Below, in pieces: positions 1-7,780 of a stretch of DNA of 12,157 bases (the first letter of the stretch is position 1; every line of letters begins with the position of its first letter). A program made the position numbers and the translations under genes. The stretch comes from Spirogloea muscicola. Its lineage: Eukaryota; Streptophyta; Zygnematophyceae; Spirogloeales; Spirogloeaceae. The stretch is from the NCBI GenBank assembly GCA_009602725.1, contig WELB01000004.1:1414850-1427006 (forward strand), in the 5' to 3' direction. Below the pieces are notes generated by a model. It was not told the origin of the DNA. It worked only from the letters and a program-made list of their open reading frames with translations, and did no database searches.

Positions 1-139
1 GGCCGGCCCCGGGCCGCCGGGGCTGGTCGGCCGCGCCAGCTCCGCGCCGAGCCGACCCGGCCCCGCCACGCGTCCACCTGCCCTACCTCGCCCCCTTGCC
101 AGCCCTCAGGACCTTCCGGTATTCGAGCCCACATTAGGA
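1..139. other. GC-rich left edge, no feature seen
   Basis: This stretch is extremely rich in G and C, with runs such as GGCCGGCCCCGGG, and has no convincing reading frame or RNA gene. It is flanking DNA to the left of the retroelement fragment. On the minus strand, 112-130 resembles a pol III B box (GGCTCGAATACC), but no tRNA fold surrounds it. Confidence 0.4.
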
Positions 140-174
140 AAGCGCGGCCAATTAGACTGGTGGCTGTGAGAAGC
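140..174 (+). repeat. left copy of 35-bp imperfect direct repeat (candidate target-site duplication)
   Basis: It begins AAGCGCGGCCA and matches 2074-2108 at 29 of 35 positions without gaps. It lies at the 3' end of the minus-strand retrotransposon fragment. Confidence 0.55.
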
Positions 175-329
175 AAGTGCGCGCCCATAGAGAAAGGGGG
201 CCAGCAAAGCCAGCCCAGAAAGAATGGACAATGTCAAAAGCCGGAAAAAACAAAAAACACACAGCTAGGCAGCGAGAGAATAAGACACGACGAAATAACA
301 GGAAGCTCAATACCCTCGGGTGAGCAACA

Positions 330-2075
330 TCAGGTCGGAGTAGCTCCACACGCAGGAAAAGAAGCATCCAGACGCGACCCAGAAGCAGCCGCGATAGCGC
401 GGCCCGCACGCGAGTGGACGGCATAGGCGAGGGAGCGTTGGAGGGACACGGAGAGCCGCATTCGGAAAACCTGGGCCAGGGAGCTGGCCGCGTTGAAGCC
501 GGGCAGCCCCCCTGGCAGACCCGGCCGCCGCTCGATGGCCTGCCGGGCAAGCCGCTGGAGGAGGTCCAGCCAGCCACGGCCATAGGCCCCGTGGACATCG
601 ATGGCCAGGGCTGCGAATTCGTCGGCAGGCGGGTGGTCTGCATATTTCCGTTCTTTGCCGTGGGCCGCCACAGCGACCGCATGCCCAGCGGTCGTCGCCG
701 ACTTGGAGGGGTTAGCGGAGTCGACACAGTCGGCGGTCACCACATCCGCGATGATGCGCGGACCGCCACCGGGCGGGATGGCGACGAGGTCAGCGCGCCG
801 GGTGTGGATCCGGCCGTCGTTGTCGCGCAGGATGCGCATTATTGACGAGTGCTCCACGGCCACCTTGTAACCAGCCTCGAGGAAGACGCCTTGCATGCCG
901 TCCCTGAGCAGGTCATGGGATCCGGTCCGCTCGCCGCCGTGGGCACAACGAAGCATGTGGGCCGCCAGCGTCGCAGGGTCAGCGTGGCGGGCACCGCACT
1001 CGCATTGCGTGACACCGACGAGGCAGGGGGGGAGGAGGCCGAGAAGCCGCTGCACCGCCGTCCTGTAGACTGCATCGGGCATTGTGAGGGCCGCGTAGAT
1101 GGGGAGCGCGGATACCCACGCCGCCGCCCCGGGGGAGGAGGCTGAGAGCAGCCTGGCTCGCCCGCGACTGTCTTGCGGCGGAAGGAGCTCCGCCACCTGG
1201 TCGTAGGCCGCTTTGTCCACGAGCGCATTGCAGCGGGCCTGGGCCCGCGGGTCGGGGGTGTGCGCCAGGTGGATGAACGGAACAACCTGCTGCGACATGT
1301 CGGGGTGGGCCGCCAGGAGCCCGTCGCGGGCAGCGCGGAGGGCCTCCTGGAAGGGCAGCGAGCCGCTCTCCACCTCAGCCACCGCCCGCTCCAAGGTGCG
1401 GATGCCGTGAGCTTGGAACCGCTGGCTGATGGGTGCGGCCACCTGTGCCCAGCAGCCCAGGTAGGCGGCCTCGCAGGCGCGGGCGACTGGGCGGCAGCCC
1501 AGACCGCCGCGACTAACAGGCAGGCTGGCTTGGAGCAGCGCGGCTGGCGTGGTAAGGAAGTCGGGGTGCTGTAGGAGAGCGGCAGCGCTGGCCAGGATGC
1601 CGGAGTCAAACGCCGCGTACGCCGCCTTCACCGCCTGGGAGGGAGGGAGGACGCGGGCCAAGTAGTGCGGGCGCTGGGCAATGCACCTGGTCAGCATCGC
1701 CGTCGCCAACTGCATGTCTTGCAGTGTGTGGAGAAGGTCCGCCGGCCGGAGGTGCTCCAGCAGTCGGGCCTGGAGCTGCTCCACCACGAAGGCTGGGGAA
1801 CCGATGGGGGCGCCGAGGAGGGTGAAGCCCCCATCAGGTCTCTGGCAGCCCGTGGGCAACCGCAGGTGGGCAGGCAGGACCTGTGGAGCCCAAGCACTGC
1901 ACTTGGCAGCGCGGATGCCCAGGCCAATGGCGCCCACCTGCCCCTCCAGGGTAGCAAAGGCTGCCACGATATCGTCTGGCGGCCCCACCAGCGTTGTGTC
2001 GTCAGCGTACGTGGGGGCGAGGACTCCGGGGTGAGCCGCGACCGTGGCCAGCAGCGCCCGGTTGTGGGGAAGCAA
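330..2075 (-). pseudogene. non-LTR retrotransposon ORF: RT C-terminal part plus restriction-like endonuclease (5' truncated)
   Basis: A 581-codon open frame encodes the C-terminal part of a retrotransposon polyprotein. Counting from 2075, residues 22-28 read TYADDTT, the YxDD catalytic motif (motif C) of reverse transcriptase; the finger and palm motifs before it are absent. Residues 357-376 form a C-x-C-x12-H-x3-C finger. Residues 425-477 fit a PD-(D/E)XK-type endonuclease: R426-x-D428, D443 in an ADVVTAD strand, then K473-ER-K476 before a conserved tyrosine. A finger followed by such a nuclease after the RT is the order seen in RLE-encoding non-LTR elements (R2, NeSL, Utopia and related clades); which clade this belongs to is not resolved. 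The frame has no internal stop, so the insertion may be fairly young or recently active relatives exist. There is no true start: position 2075 is TTG and the first upstream stop is at 2154-2156. The fragment cannot transpose by itself. Confidence 0.8.
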
Positions 2076-2108
2076 GCGCGGCCAGATTGACTGGTGGTTG
2101 GGAGAGGC
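2074..2108 (+). repeat. right copy of 35-bp imperfect direct repeat (candidate target-site duplication)
   Basis: It begins AAGCGCGGCCA and shares ACTGGTGG and the flanking bases with 140-174, with six mismatches. It coincides with the point where recognisable RT coding sequence starts on the minus strand, consistent with a truncation boundary. Confidence 0.55.
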
Positions 2109-2266
2109 CAGCCCAATGGAATGGACATTTGTCGTGCCACCTGGTGTCGCTTGCTAGTTAACGTCGACAGGACAGAGTTGTGTGAAATTCAGGTGACAAG
2201 ATAGAGTCGACATGACCGGCAAAGCCAAACATTGTAAAATGAAACAGAAAACGAGAAAATTGGACA

Positions 2267-3153
2267 TCACCTGCTTTTGAAATGAGATAGATAGTGTAGT
2301 TTCGGAATGAGAAGGTAGTTGGAGCTTGTGACGGAGGATCTCCAATTTGCAAGCTTGAAGTGCCCCCGTTTCCCGCAATGCAGACACTGTGGGATAGAAG
2401 AGTTCTGAGAAGAAGATGACTTGACAGGAAGTGGGGAAACCGGTGTGACAACGTGTACCCTGGCATTACCTCGTGGCATTACCTCCTGGTACTTTGTTTG
2501 AGGACTTTGCCATAGGAAATCCAGTGCCTGCAAAACGTTCCTCCACTGTGAGAAGCGTGAAATCATCATTCTCCTTTTCAATCAAGACCCGGTATACATC
2601 TTCTGGGTCATAATCATCATTCTGAAGTTGTTGGCGGCGCACCAACAGTAAAGTTTGTAGCTGATCAATGGATGTGCCTGCCACAACCTTCAGAAACTGG
2701 ACAGCTAATTCTTTCTCACTGAGTTTGGTCTCTGATTGCTCAATGAGGTTATGAAATCAGTCATAACAAGTAGTTATGGTGTACAATTGAACCTCATCAA
2801 CGCTTGCTTGTACATAGCTGTGTTTACAGGAGATGACGGGCCAATCTGCATCTCGGCTACTGTATCCTCTATTGATTGAGGACCCAACGCTCTTTGTGCT
2901 TCTGTTGCATTATTCAGGATAGGCCTGGTCATGTTTAAGACACTGTCTTTTCTGTCTCCGATGAACATCAGCTGCCGCTTCTGTGAAATACCCAGTAGCA
3001 TCAGACGATCCTCACGATTGATCAGGCCCCCCGGGATGCGAAGGTGAGTAATCTCCGCATCACAGTGGACCATCACTCTCTGCAAGAAAGAAAGGTCTCG
3101 CAAGAGAGACCACCGGGCGTACCTTGAAATGTAGGCCTGTTTCCGTCCGACAT
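2267..3153 (-). pseudogene. decayed retrotransposon gag-like gene with zinc knuckle
   Basis: The minus-strand coding signal is spread over three frames. It begins at ATG 3153 (MSDGNRPTFQG), shifts frame in a CTTT-rich tract near 3080-3100, continues as a helical stretch with HLRIPGGLINREDRLMLLG, meets a stop near 2770, resumes as TKLSEKELAVQFLKVVAG (about 2740-2680) and finally shifts near 2470 into a segment with CLHCGKRGHFKLAN (about 2375-2335), ending at 2267. The order of an N-terminal helical region, an LSEKELAVQFL-type helix and a CCHC knuckle resembles gag of LTR retrotransposons, best fitting copia-type. The knuckle has C-x2-C-x4-H but asparagine at the fourth ligand position. No protease, integrase or RT follows, and no LTR pair was found. 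Base composition is clearly AT-richer than the flanks. The gag assignment is an inference from motif order. Confidence 0.5.
2461..2485. repeat. 13-bp tandem duplication inside the gag-like pseudogene
   Basis: TGGCATTACCTC occurs at 2461-2472 and again at 2474-2485, a 13-bp period. Thirteen is not a multiple of three, and the size and direction of the shift match exactly the change between the two minus-strand frames on either side. Confidence 0.8.
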
Positions 3154-3979
3154 CGTGACACGGCGGGTGTAACGTTCCCAGGTTTGTGAGCGCCTAACGG
3201 TGTCGTTACCGCTTACGTGATGCTCTTTCGGCCGTTCGTGCCATCCGACGGCACGCACCGCCCTGGCACTCGTGCCGTTGTCGTTCCGTCTGGGCTCGCC
3301 CGGGTGGCCTGGCATGCTCCCGTCATGCTCCGTCAGACATGCTCGGTGGCATGTGCTGGCCCGGACGCGGGGGCGGCATGTGCGGCCGCGGCCATGCCTG
3401 GCGGCATGCCCCGCCGCGGCCATTCTCGGCGCCATGGCTCCTACTGGAGACAGCTCATGGTCCCCTCGTCAGGCACGCTCCTCGCGGGCGAGCCTTGGGG
3501 CGACCCCATACACCCTGGAGGGCGGGTGACACGGGGAAGCACTTGCTATTGCATGAGCAGAGAGAGACCCGACAGGTGGCCGGGGACTCAGTGAAGCTCT
3601 GAGAGGCGCAGCCTAGCGGCTGCCTGCTGCTGTAGCCCGCTGCCGCGCGCGGCCCGTTGCCGGCTCTGCTGAGGAGACCTTGGCGGCGTCCCGCTAGAGG
3701 CAAGTCTGCAGTGCTTGCCCAGGAGGTGGAGCTGCTGCCTAGCGGCACGCCACAGTGCAAATCTGCCGCTGTGTCGGAGTGCTTCCTCGTGGCGGGTGGT
3801 TGTCCCTAAAACCCGAAGCACTCAATCCAATAAGGACGCATTCGGCTCTAACCTGCTTGTTTAGGTCCGAATGTGACATGCCACGTGAGATTAGTACTTT
3901 GCTACTTGCGCCATCCGGCGCTTTCGGACTTTATCCATCCCTTCTACAGATATCCCTTCCGGTGTCGGGCATCACTTAG
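3154..3979. other. gene-free stretch upstream of the gag-like pseudogene; CATG-rich patch
   Basis: No recognisable gene. If the gag-like element is an LTR retrotransposon, its 5' leader and LTR should lie here on the minus strand, but I could find no primer-binding site or partner LTR on the left side. 3313-3459 holds nine CATG sites, mostly as GCATGC or GCATGT. Short inverted repeats occur at 3248-3254/3271-3277 (ACGGCAC/GTGCCGT). Another pair, CATTCGG and CCGAATG, lies near 3839-3876. The open frames on both strands here have no recognisable domains. Confidence 0.4.
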
Positions 3980-4435
3980 CGACCTCTATGTGCTGACTCG
4001 TGGTTACTGAGCGGGTCAGCTTAGCAGCAGGTGATGTGCATTTGTCAATGTGCTTGCTTTTGCACTTGGCCACACAGGCCCTCCATCACTCATATACACT
4101 CTTTTCCTTCTACGGGAGAGCAATTTTTCCCTCAATTCTAGGACGTGCCCCGTGCGGTCATCTGCCGCCCACATCGTGGGCCCCACGAAACAGCGGAGGT
4201 GGACCTAGCAGATTGAAGCTAAGCGTGCCCACTTGATCGTCTCTTTGCATTTGGCTCCTTTGAAGAAAGGTGTTTCCTTGTTTTGCGCCGGCCCTCTCAG
4301 CTCAGACCTTACACATTCCTTCGAGCTGGCCTCTAACAGCCATCCCCTTACTATGTTGGATTGCTGTTTGTTGTCTTATCATAAGCTTGTTAAGTGCTTA
4401 GTGGGCTGGCCAAAGCCCTCGCCCCCCCCTGGAGA
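3980..4435. other. gene-free, AT-richer stretch
   Basis: Composition drops from GC-rich to mixed. Plus-strand open frames at 4000-4236 and 4233-4496 show no domain, signal or family resemblance and I do not support them as genes. A TGCTGAC/GTCAGC inverted pair lies at 3991-4020. Confidence 0.35.
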
Positions 4436-4457
4436 GCTGCTTCTTCTTAGAAGCAGC
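4436..4457. repeat. perfect 9-bp hairpin
   Basis: GCTGCTTCT and AGAAGCAGC are perfectly complementary around a 4-base TCTT loop. No function is assigned; a TTTATATA TATA-like string lies about 30 bases downstream at 4488-4495, but nothing downstream of it is a recognisable gene. Confidence 0.6.
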
Positions 4458-4569
4458 ACTCCCAAGGAGAAGAAAGACAAGGGGGCATTTATATAGCACC
4501 CTCACAGTAGCGTCTTGCATACCCACTGCCTTCTTCTTTCCGGCCCCTTCAGGAGTTTGTCCATGTCTT

Positions 4570-4668
4570 TTGGCCTAATCTTTCACAGCCATTGGCCCCC
4601 TTCGTAAGACCATCTTCTCTCAAGAAGGGCGATGGCTATGAAACAAGAAGCTGTGAAAGGCAGGCCAA
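4570..4668. repeat. nested inverted repeat / long fold-back
   Basis: The outer arms 4570-4589 and 4650-4668 pair over about 20 bases with a small internal loop (TTGGCCT then CTTTCACAGC against GCTGTGAAAG then AGGCCAA). Weaker complementarity continues outward for about 14 bases on each side (TCCATG against CATGGA). Inside, AGCCAT (4587-4592) pairs with ATGGCT (4632-4637) and a CCCCTTC stretch (about 4598-4604) pairs with GAAGGG (4624-4629). An unpaired stretch of about 12 bases lies on the right arm. It could be a fold-back or MITE relic, or a small-RNA precursor hairpin. It overlaps a weak plus-strand open frame (4632-4913) that I do not recognise. Confidence 0.6.
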
Positions 4669-5649
4669 TACTCATGGAGAAGGTGTCAATCAAAGTGCCA
4701 TCGGTGGCTCATCAGTGTCAATCTGACCTGGACGGTGAGCTGCTGCATGTGTGGACACAGAAGGCGGACTTCTGTATATTGTTAGAAGGTATGCGAGGAC
4801 AGCACCTCCAGCTACTGCTTTTCAAGGAATCTATCCTATCTGCTCGTGCCACAAATCGCATCAGTGCACATAGTCGTCCTGCCGCCCGCGCTTTTCAAAT
4901 GGAAGCACGCTGACTAGCCAGAAGCTCTTAGGCTTGCTTCAAGGTTGTGACGCACCTTGACGAGCTGTGGTAGGTGCCGGCTAGGCAGTGGCGGCAGAAT
5001 ATGACGTAGATGATGGAAGTGATTGTCCCAGGCCAAACTGGCTCTTGAGACTCGGTGAGCTACATGTAGCAGACGGTCCGCCCCAACGCACAACTTTTGA
5101 GTGACCGAGCATGAGGGAGCGGAGGGCCGAGACCGAGCAATCTACTCGTTCTTATATCTTCCTTGAGAACAATTCTGATGGATCACCAGTGCCGCAGCAG
5201 CCTTTGTCTTACTGGCCGGCATTCAAGCGTTGCCCGCCGCGCCAGAAGGCAAGGGCGTCGCAAATAGGCAAAACGGGTGCAGAGGAGCCTCACCCAATGA
5301 TGGCAGCTTATATGAACAATCATGAGATAGAGTGCAGACCGATCTATGTTGGAACAGCACTGAGGTAGGAAGGCGCTATTTCATCTACACTTTAAACAAA
5401 TCACTTATAAGTACTTCCTGATCTCGACTTGTACGATGACGAAGACTTTCTGCGAGAGCAGACACTGGCCTTTTGCTGCCGATTCAAAAAAATTGAAGCA
5501 AAATTTGTTGGACCCCTGCGTCGGCCCACTGACATGTATTTACTGAGATTATAATCATTGGGCAGTGGAAACGCATTGCAGGTGTCAAAGGAGCGGCATG
5601 GCCAGTAGTTTAACTGCAGCAGAAGTAATGATGCGCTGCATCACTAGTT
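4669..5649. other. gene-free stretch of about 1 kb
   Basis: Two plus-strand open frames (4632-4913, 93 codons; 5111-5368, 85 codons) start with ATG but show no domain, signal peptide or family resemblance. They could be exons of an unknown gene, but no convincing splice sites join them. GTGTCAATC is repeated at about 4684 and 4714. The part from 5380 to 5560 is AT-rich and otherwise featureless. Confidence 0.35.
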
Positions 5650-5796
5650 GTGGTGGCCAATGCATGGCGAGTTGTCGCCATTGCCAGGCGGGTGGTGGCC
5701 ATTGCCAGGCGGGTGGTGGCCGTCTCCTTCTGGATGGTGACCAATGCACTCTGGGTGGTGCCCGGTGTCGGGCGGGTGGTGGCCGGTGGTGGAATT
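5650..5796. repeat. 21-bp minisatellite, seven units
   Basis: Seven consecutive 21-base units start at 5650, 5671, 5692, 5713, 5734, 5755 and 5776, most beginning GTGGTGGCC; the second and third are nearly identical. Because 21 is a multiple of three, all frames stay periodic. One minus-strand frame reads as a GHHPxxx heptapeptide repeat and another as PPPAWQW-like repeats. The GHHP frame is open from about 6021 to 5644 and has a hydrophobic stretch (LLCTVATVFVGADMLL) before the repeats, but lacks a good ATG before that stretch, so a coding role is possible but unsupported. Confidence 0.85.
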
Positions 5797-6065
5797 CTGG
5801 CGGACCACGCCTAATCCACGGAGGCCGCCTGCGATAGCGATTGACCATGGGCATCGTAGCAACATGTCAGCACCCACGAATACAGTAGCCACAGTGCACA
5901 GTAAGGAAGTGAGCTCCTCCAAAGGGGGCGGGGCTGTAAAAGTAGCCCAGATAAAGCGAACAAGGTAGTAGCAGTCAGTCTCACTGTCAATTGCAGGGTG
6001 TATACAATGGAGGAGAGGCGCTTACCAATGGCACGCGGCCTGGCTTGGCCAATGATGCAGCCCGC

Positions 6066-7165
6066 TGTTGGAGGGGGCGGCAACGGGAGCTGCGGCGGCG
6101 GCGGCGGCAGCAGCGGCGGCGGCGTCGGCGGCGGCGGGAATGACATTGGCGGCGGCGGGGGCCCTTCCGGCGGCATTCGCTGGGAGCCCGCTGGCGGCGT
6201 TGTCGGCTGGGGAAGGCCAAGCAATGGCGGCGGAGGCATTGGCAGCAGCGGTGACAGCGGTGGCGGGAGCGATGGCGGCAGGAGCGGGGGCGTCGACAAT
6301 GGCGGCGATGGTGGTGATAGCGGCGGCGGCGGAGGCAGCGGCGGCGATGGCAGAGATGGCGCCGTGGGCGGTCGCAGTGGAGGTGGGAGGGGTGGTAGTG
6401 GGAGCGGGGATGGCTGAACCGGTGGTGTTGTCGGTGGCTGCGGTGATGGCGGCGGTGGCGGCGGTGGCGGCGGGGGTGATGTTGACGCAGGCGGTGGTGG
6501 CGGCAGCGGCGACGGCGGCGGCGGGAGCGGCGGCGTTGATGGGGGCGGAAACTGTGGCATGGACGGCGACGGTAGGAGCGGCGGCATTGGTGGTCGCGGC
6601 GGTGGCGGCATTGGCAGTGGCGGCGGCGATGGTGACAGAGACGGCAGCGTTGTCGGTGGCGATGGTGGAGATGTTGGCTTCGGAGGTGGCGACGGTGGTG
6701 GAGATTGCAACAATAGTGGCTGCATTGGTGGCGGCGGCGGCAAAGGGAGGGGCGTCATTGGTGGTGGCGGAGATGGCGGCGGGGGTGGCGGCAACGTGAC
6801 CAGAGGCGTTGGTGGTGGTGGTGATGGCAGTGTTGGCGGTGGCGATGGTGGCAGAGATGGCAGCGTTGGCAGAGGCGACTGTGGCGGAGATATCAGCGGT
6901 TGCAGCGGCGGCGGCGGCGGCGGCGGCAATGAGATCTGCGGCGTTGGTGGTGGCAGAGACGGTGGCGGCGGCGGCGGCGGCGGCGGCAACAGGAGCGGTG
7001 GCATTGGTGGCGGCGGCGGCAGCGGCGNGAGACTGAGCGCACGTCATATGGAGATGCATGGGGCGGCAGGCGGTCAGGTGTTGGCGGCGGCGGCGGCGGT
7101 GGCGGCGGTGGCGGTGGCGGCGATGGTGGTGGCGGAGACGGCGGTGGCGGAGATGGCGGCGGTGG
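6066..7165. repeat. imperfect GGN trinucleotide repeat block, about 1.1 kb
   Basis: Apart from about 50 bases around 7028-7079, this block is a degenerate (GGC)n tract on the plus strand, with triplets mostly GGC or GGT, interrupted by AGC, GAT, GTT and ATT. Stop codons are rare in such sequence, so it stays open in several frames at once: poly-Gly and poly-Ala on the plus strand, poly-Pro (397 codons, 7004-5811, starting at an ATG) and Ala/Thr-rich on the minus strand. The Pro/Ser-rich reading resembles hydroxyproline-rich wall proteins of volvocine algae in composition, but it has no pherophorin-type globular domain and no clear signal peptide. The openness follows from the repeat and is not evidence of a gene. 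One ambiguous base (N) is at 7028. Confidence 0.85.
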
Positions 7166-7225
7166 CAGGCCCAGGCGGGGCAGGCCCAGGACGGGCAGGC
7201 CCATGCGGGGCCAGGGCGAGCTGGG
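7166..7225. repeat. 15-bp tandem repeat, three clear units and one degenerate
   Basis: Units of 15 bases at 7166-7180, 7181-7195 and 7196-7210 begin CAGGCCCA and differ at only a few positions; 7211-7225 is a worn fourth copy. In the frame of the following gag fragment they read QAQAG, QAQDG, QAHAG. They lie between the GGN block and the gag-coding sequence. Confidence 0.75.
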
Positions 7226-7255
7226 AGCCGAAGGCCTGGAGAGCTTGTCGGCTGG

Positions 7256-7741
7256 GGACCTGCAGAGGGTTTCACTCCTCACGGGGACCTGGCGGCAGTC
7301 CAGGCGGCGATGGGCCCAGTCCCGGAGGGCTTCTACCGCCTGCTCGAGCGCATGTGCGAGGAGCACCGCACAACCATCGCCCAGCTCCGCGCAGGACAGC
7401 GCCATTCCCAGGAAATCGATGCTGCCATGCACTTGGTGCGCAAGAGCGCGGGCAACCCATTGCATGCCCATCCACCCCGCCAGTTCGCTGGACAAGACGA
7501 TCGCGGGGGGCTGCAATCATGGCTGTCTGAGATGTCCGAATGGTTCGCCACCAAGGAGACGGACGCCACGGCATGGGTGTCGCTGGCGGCGACATACCTC
7601 GCGTGGGAGCCTCGGGAGTGGTGGGACTCCATTAAGAAGGGCAGCCAGCCAGCCGAATACAACGACTGGGGCTTTTTCGCCGAACAGCTGATGTCGGCAT
7701 ATGATGATCCTCATCGCGGGCTCGCAGCTCCGCATGCACTT
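7256..7741 (+). mobile_element. Ty3/gypsy-type retrotransposon gag fragment
   Basis: The open frame covering 7058-7891 contains a capsid-like domain of a retrotransposon gag protein. After a helical lead (GFYRLLERMCEEHRTTIAQL) comes FAGQDDRGGLQSWLSEMSEWF, then TAWVSLAATYL, EPREWWDSI, and finally DWGFFAEQLMSAYDDP. This spacing of F-x-G, W-L, an A/Y helix, a paired WW and W-x-x-F-x-x-x-L is typical of the Retrotrans_gag family of LTR elements. Gag proteins assemble the particle in which the element is copied. The similarity starts abruptly after the 15-bp repeats and ends at 7741, where the frame runs into poly-Gly from a (GGC)10 tract and stops at 7889-7891. No zinc knuckle, protease, RT or LTR follows, so it is a captured remnant. 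It carries no internal stop or frameshift. Confidence 0.7.
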
Positions 7742-7748
7742 CATCCTA

Positions 7749-7750
<2 letters not shown>

Positions 7751-7780
<30 letters not shown>

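Larger units (their letters stand above)
140..2108 (-). mobile_element. 5'-truncated non-LTR retrotransposon insertion
   Basis: The minus strand holds the 3' half of a non-LTR (LINE-like) retrotransposon: the end of a reverse transcriptase, a CCHC finger, a restriction-like endonuclease, a stop at 330-332 and about 155 bases of AT-richer 3' untranslated sequence. A 35-bp direct repeat, 29 of 35 positions identical, lies at both ends (140-174 and 2074-2108). The right copy sits where recognisable RT similarity begins, so the pair looks like an aged target-site duplication made during target-primed integration. Truncation at the 5' end is the usual outcome for LINEs that stop reverse transcription early. 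The right boundary could instead lie slightly further out, because the RT frame stays open to the TAG at 2154-2156. No poly(A) tail is visible at the left (3') end. Confidence 0.7.

Noticed and set aside
112-130. tRNA B-box-like string GGCTCGAATACC on the minus strand, suggesting a tRNA-derived 3' tail
   Set aside because: No T-stem complement, A box or cloverleaf could be built around it.
152-870. Several open frames on both strands overlapping the 3' end of the LINE ORF
   Set aside because: They are antisense or off-frame readings of GC-rich sequence whose real coding frame (endonuclease motifs) is clear; none shows a family motif.
839-2140. Open frames on both strands lying across the RT fragment
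   Set aside because: Same reason: they are out of frame with YADD and the finger, and are rich in Arg/Pro/Ala/Ser as expected of GC-rich shadows.
3061-3131. Short intron (GTACGC to TTGCAG) joining MSDGNRPTFQ to the next gag segment
   Set aside because: The first acceptor gives a stop within a few codons. A frameshift in the CTTT tract explains the gag-like continuity better.
3154-4000. LTR for the gag-like element
   Set aside because: No second copy exists on the left side, no primer-binding site was recognised, and no TG...CA boundaries could be supported.
4488-4495. TATA-box-like TTTATATA
   Set aside because: No gene follows that it could serve, and such a string is expected occasionally in AT-richer DNA.
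7058-7255. The N-terminal Arg/Trp-rich part of the open frame leading into gag as true protein
   Set aside because: It is a reading of the GGN repeat (CGG, TGG codons) and carries no gag similarity.
6022-7275. Ala/Thr-rich minus-strand frame and Gly- or Ala-rich plus-strand frames as genes
   Set aside because: Simultaneous openness of several frames is a property of GGN repeats; no non-repetitive domain supports any of them.
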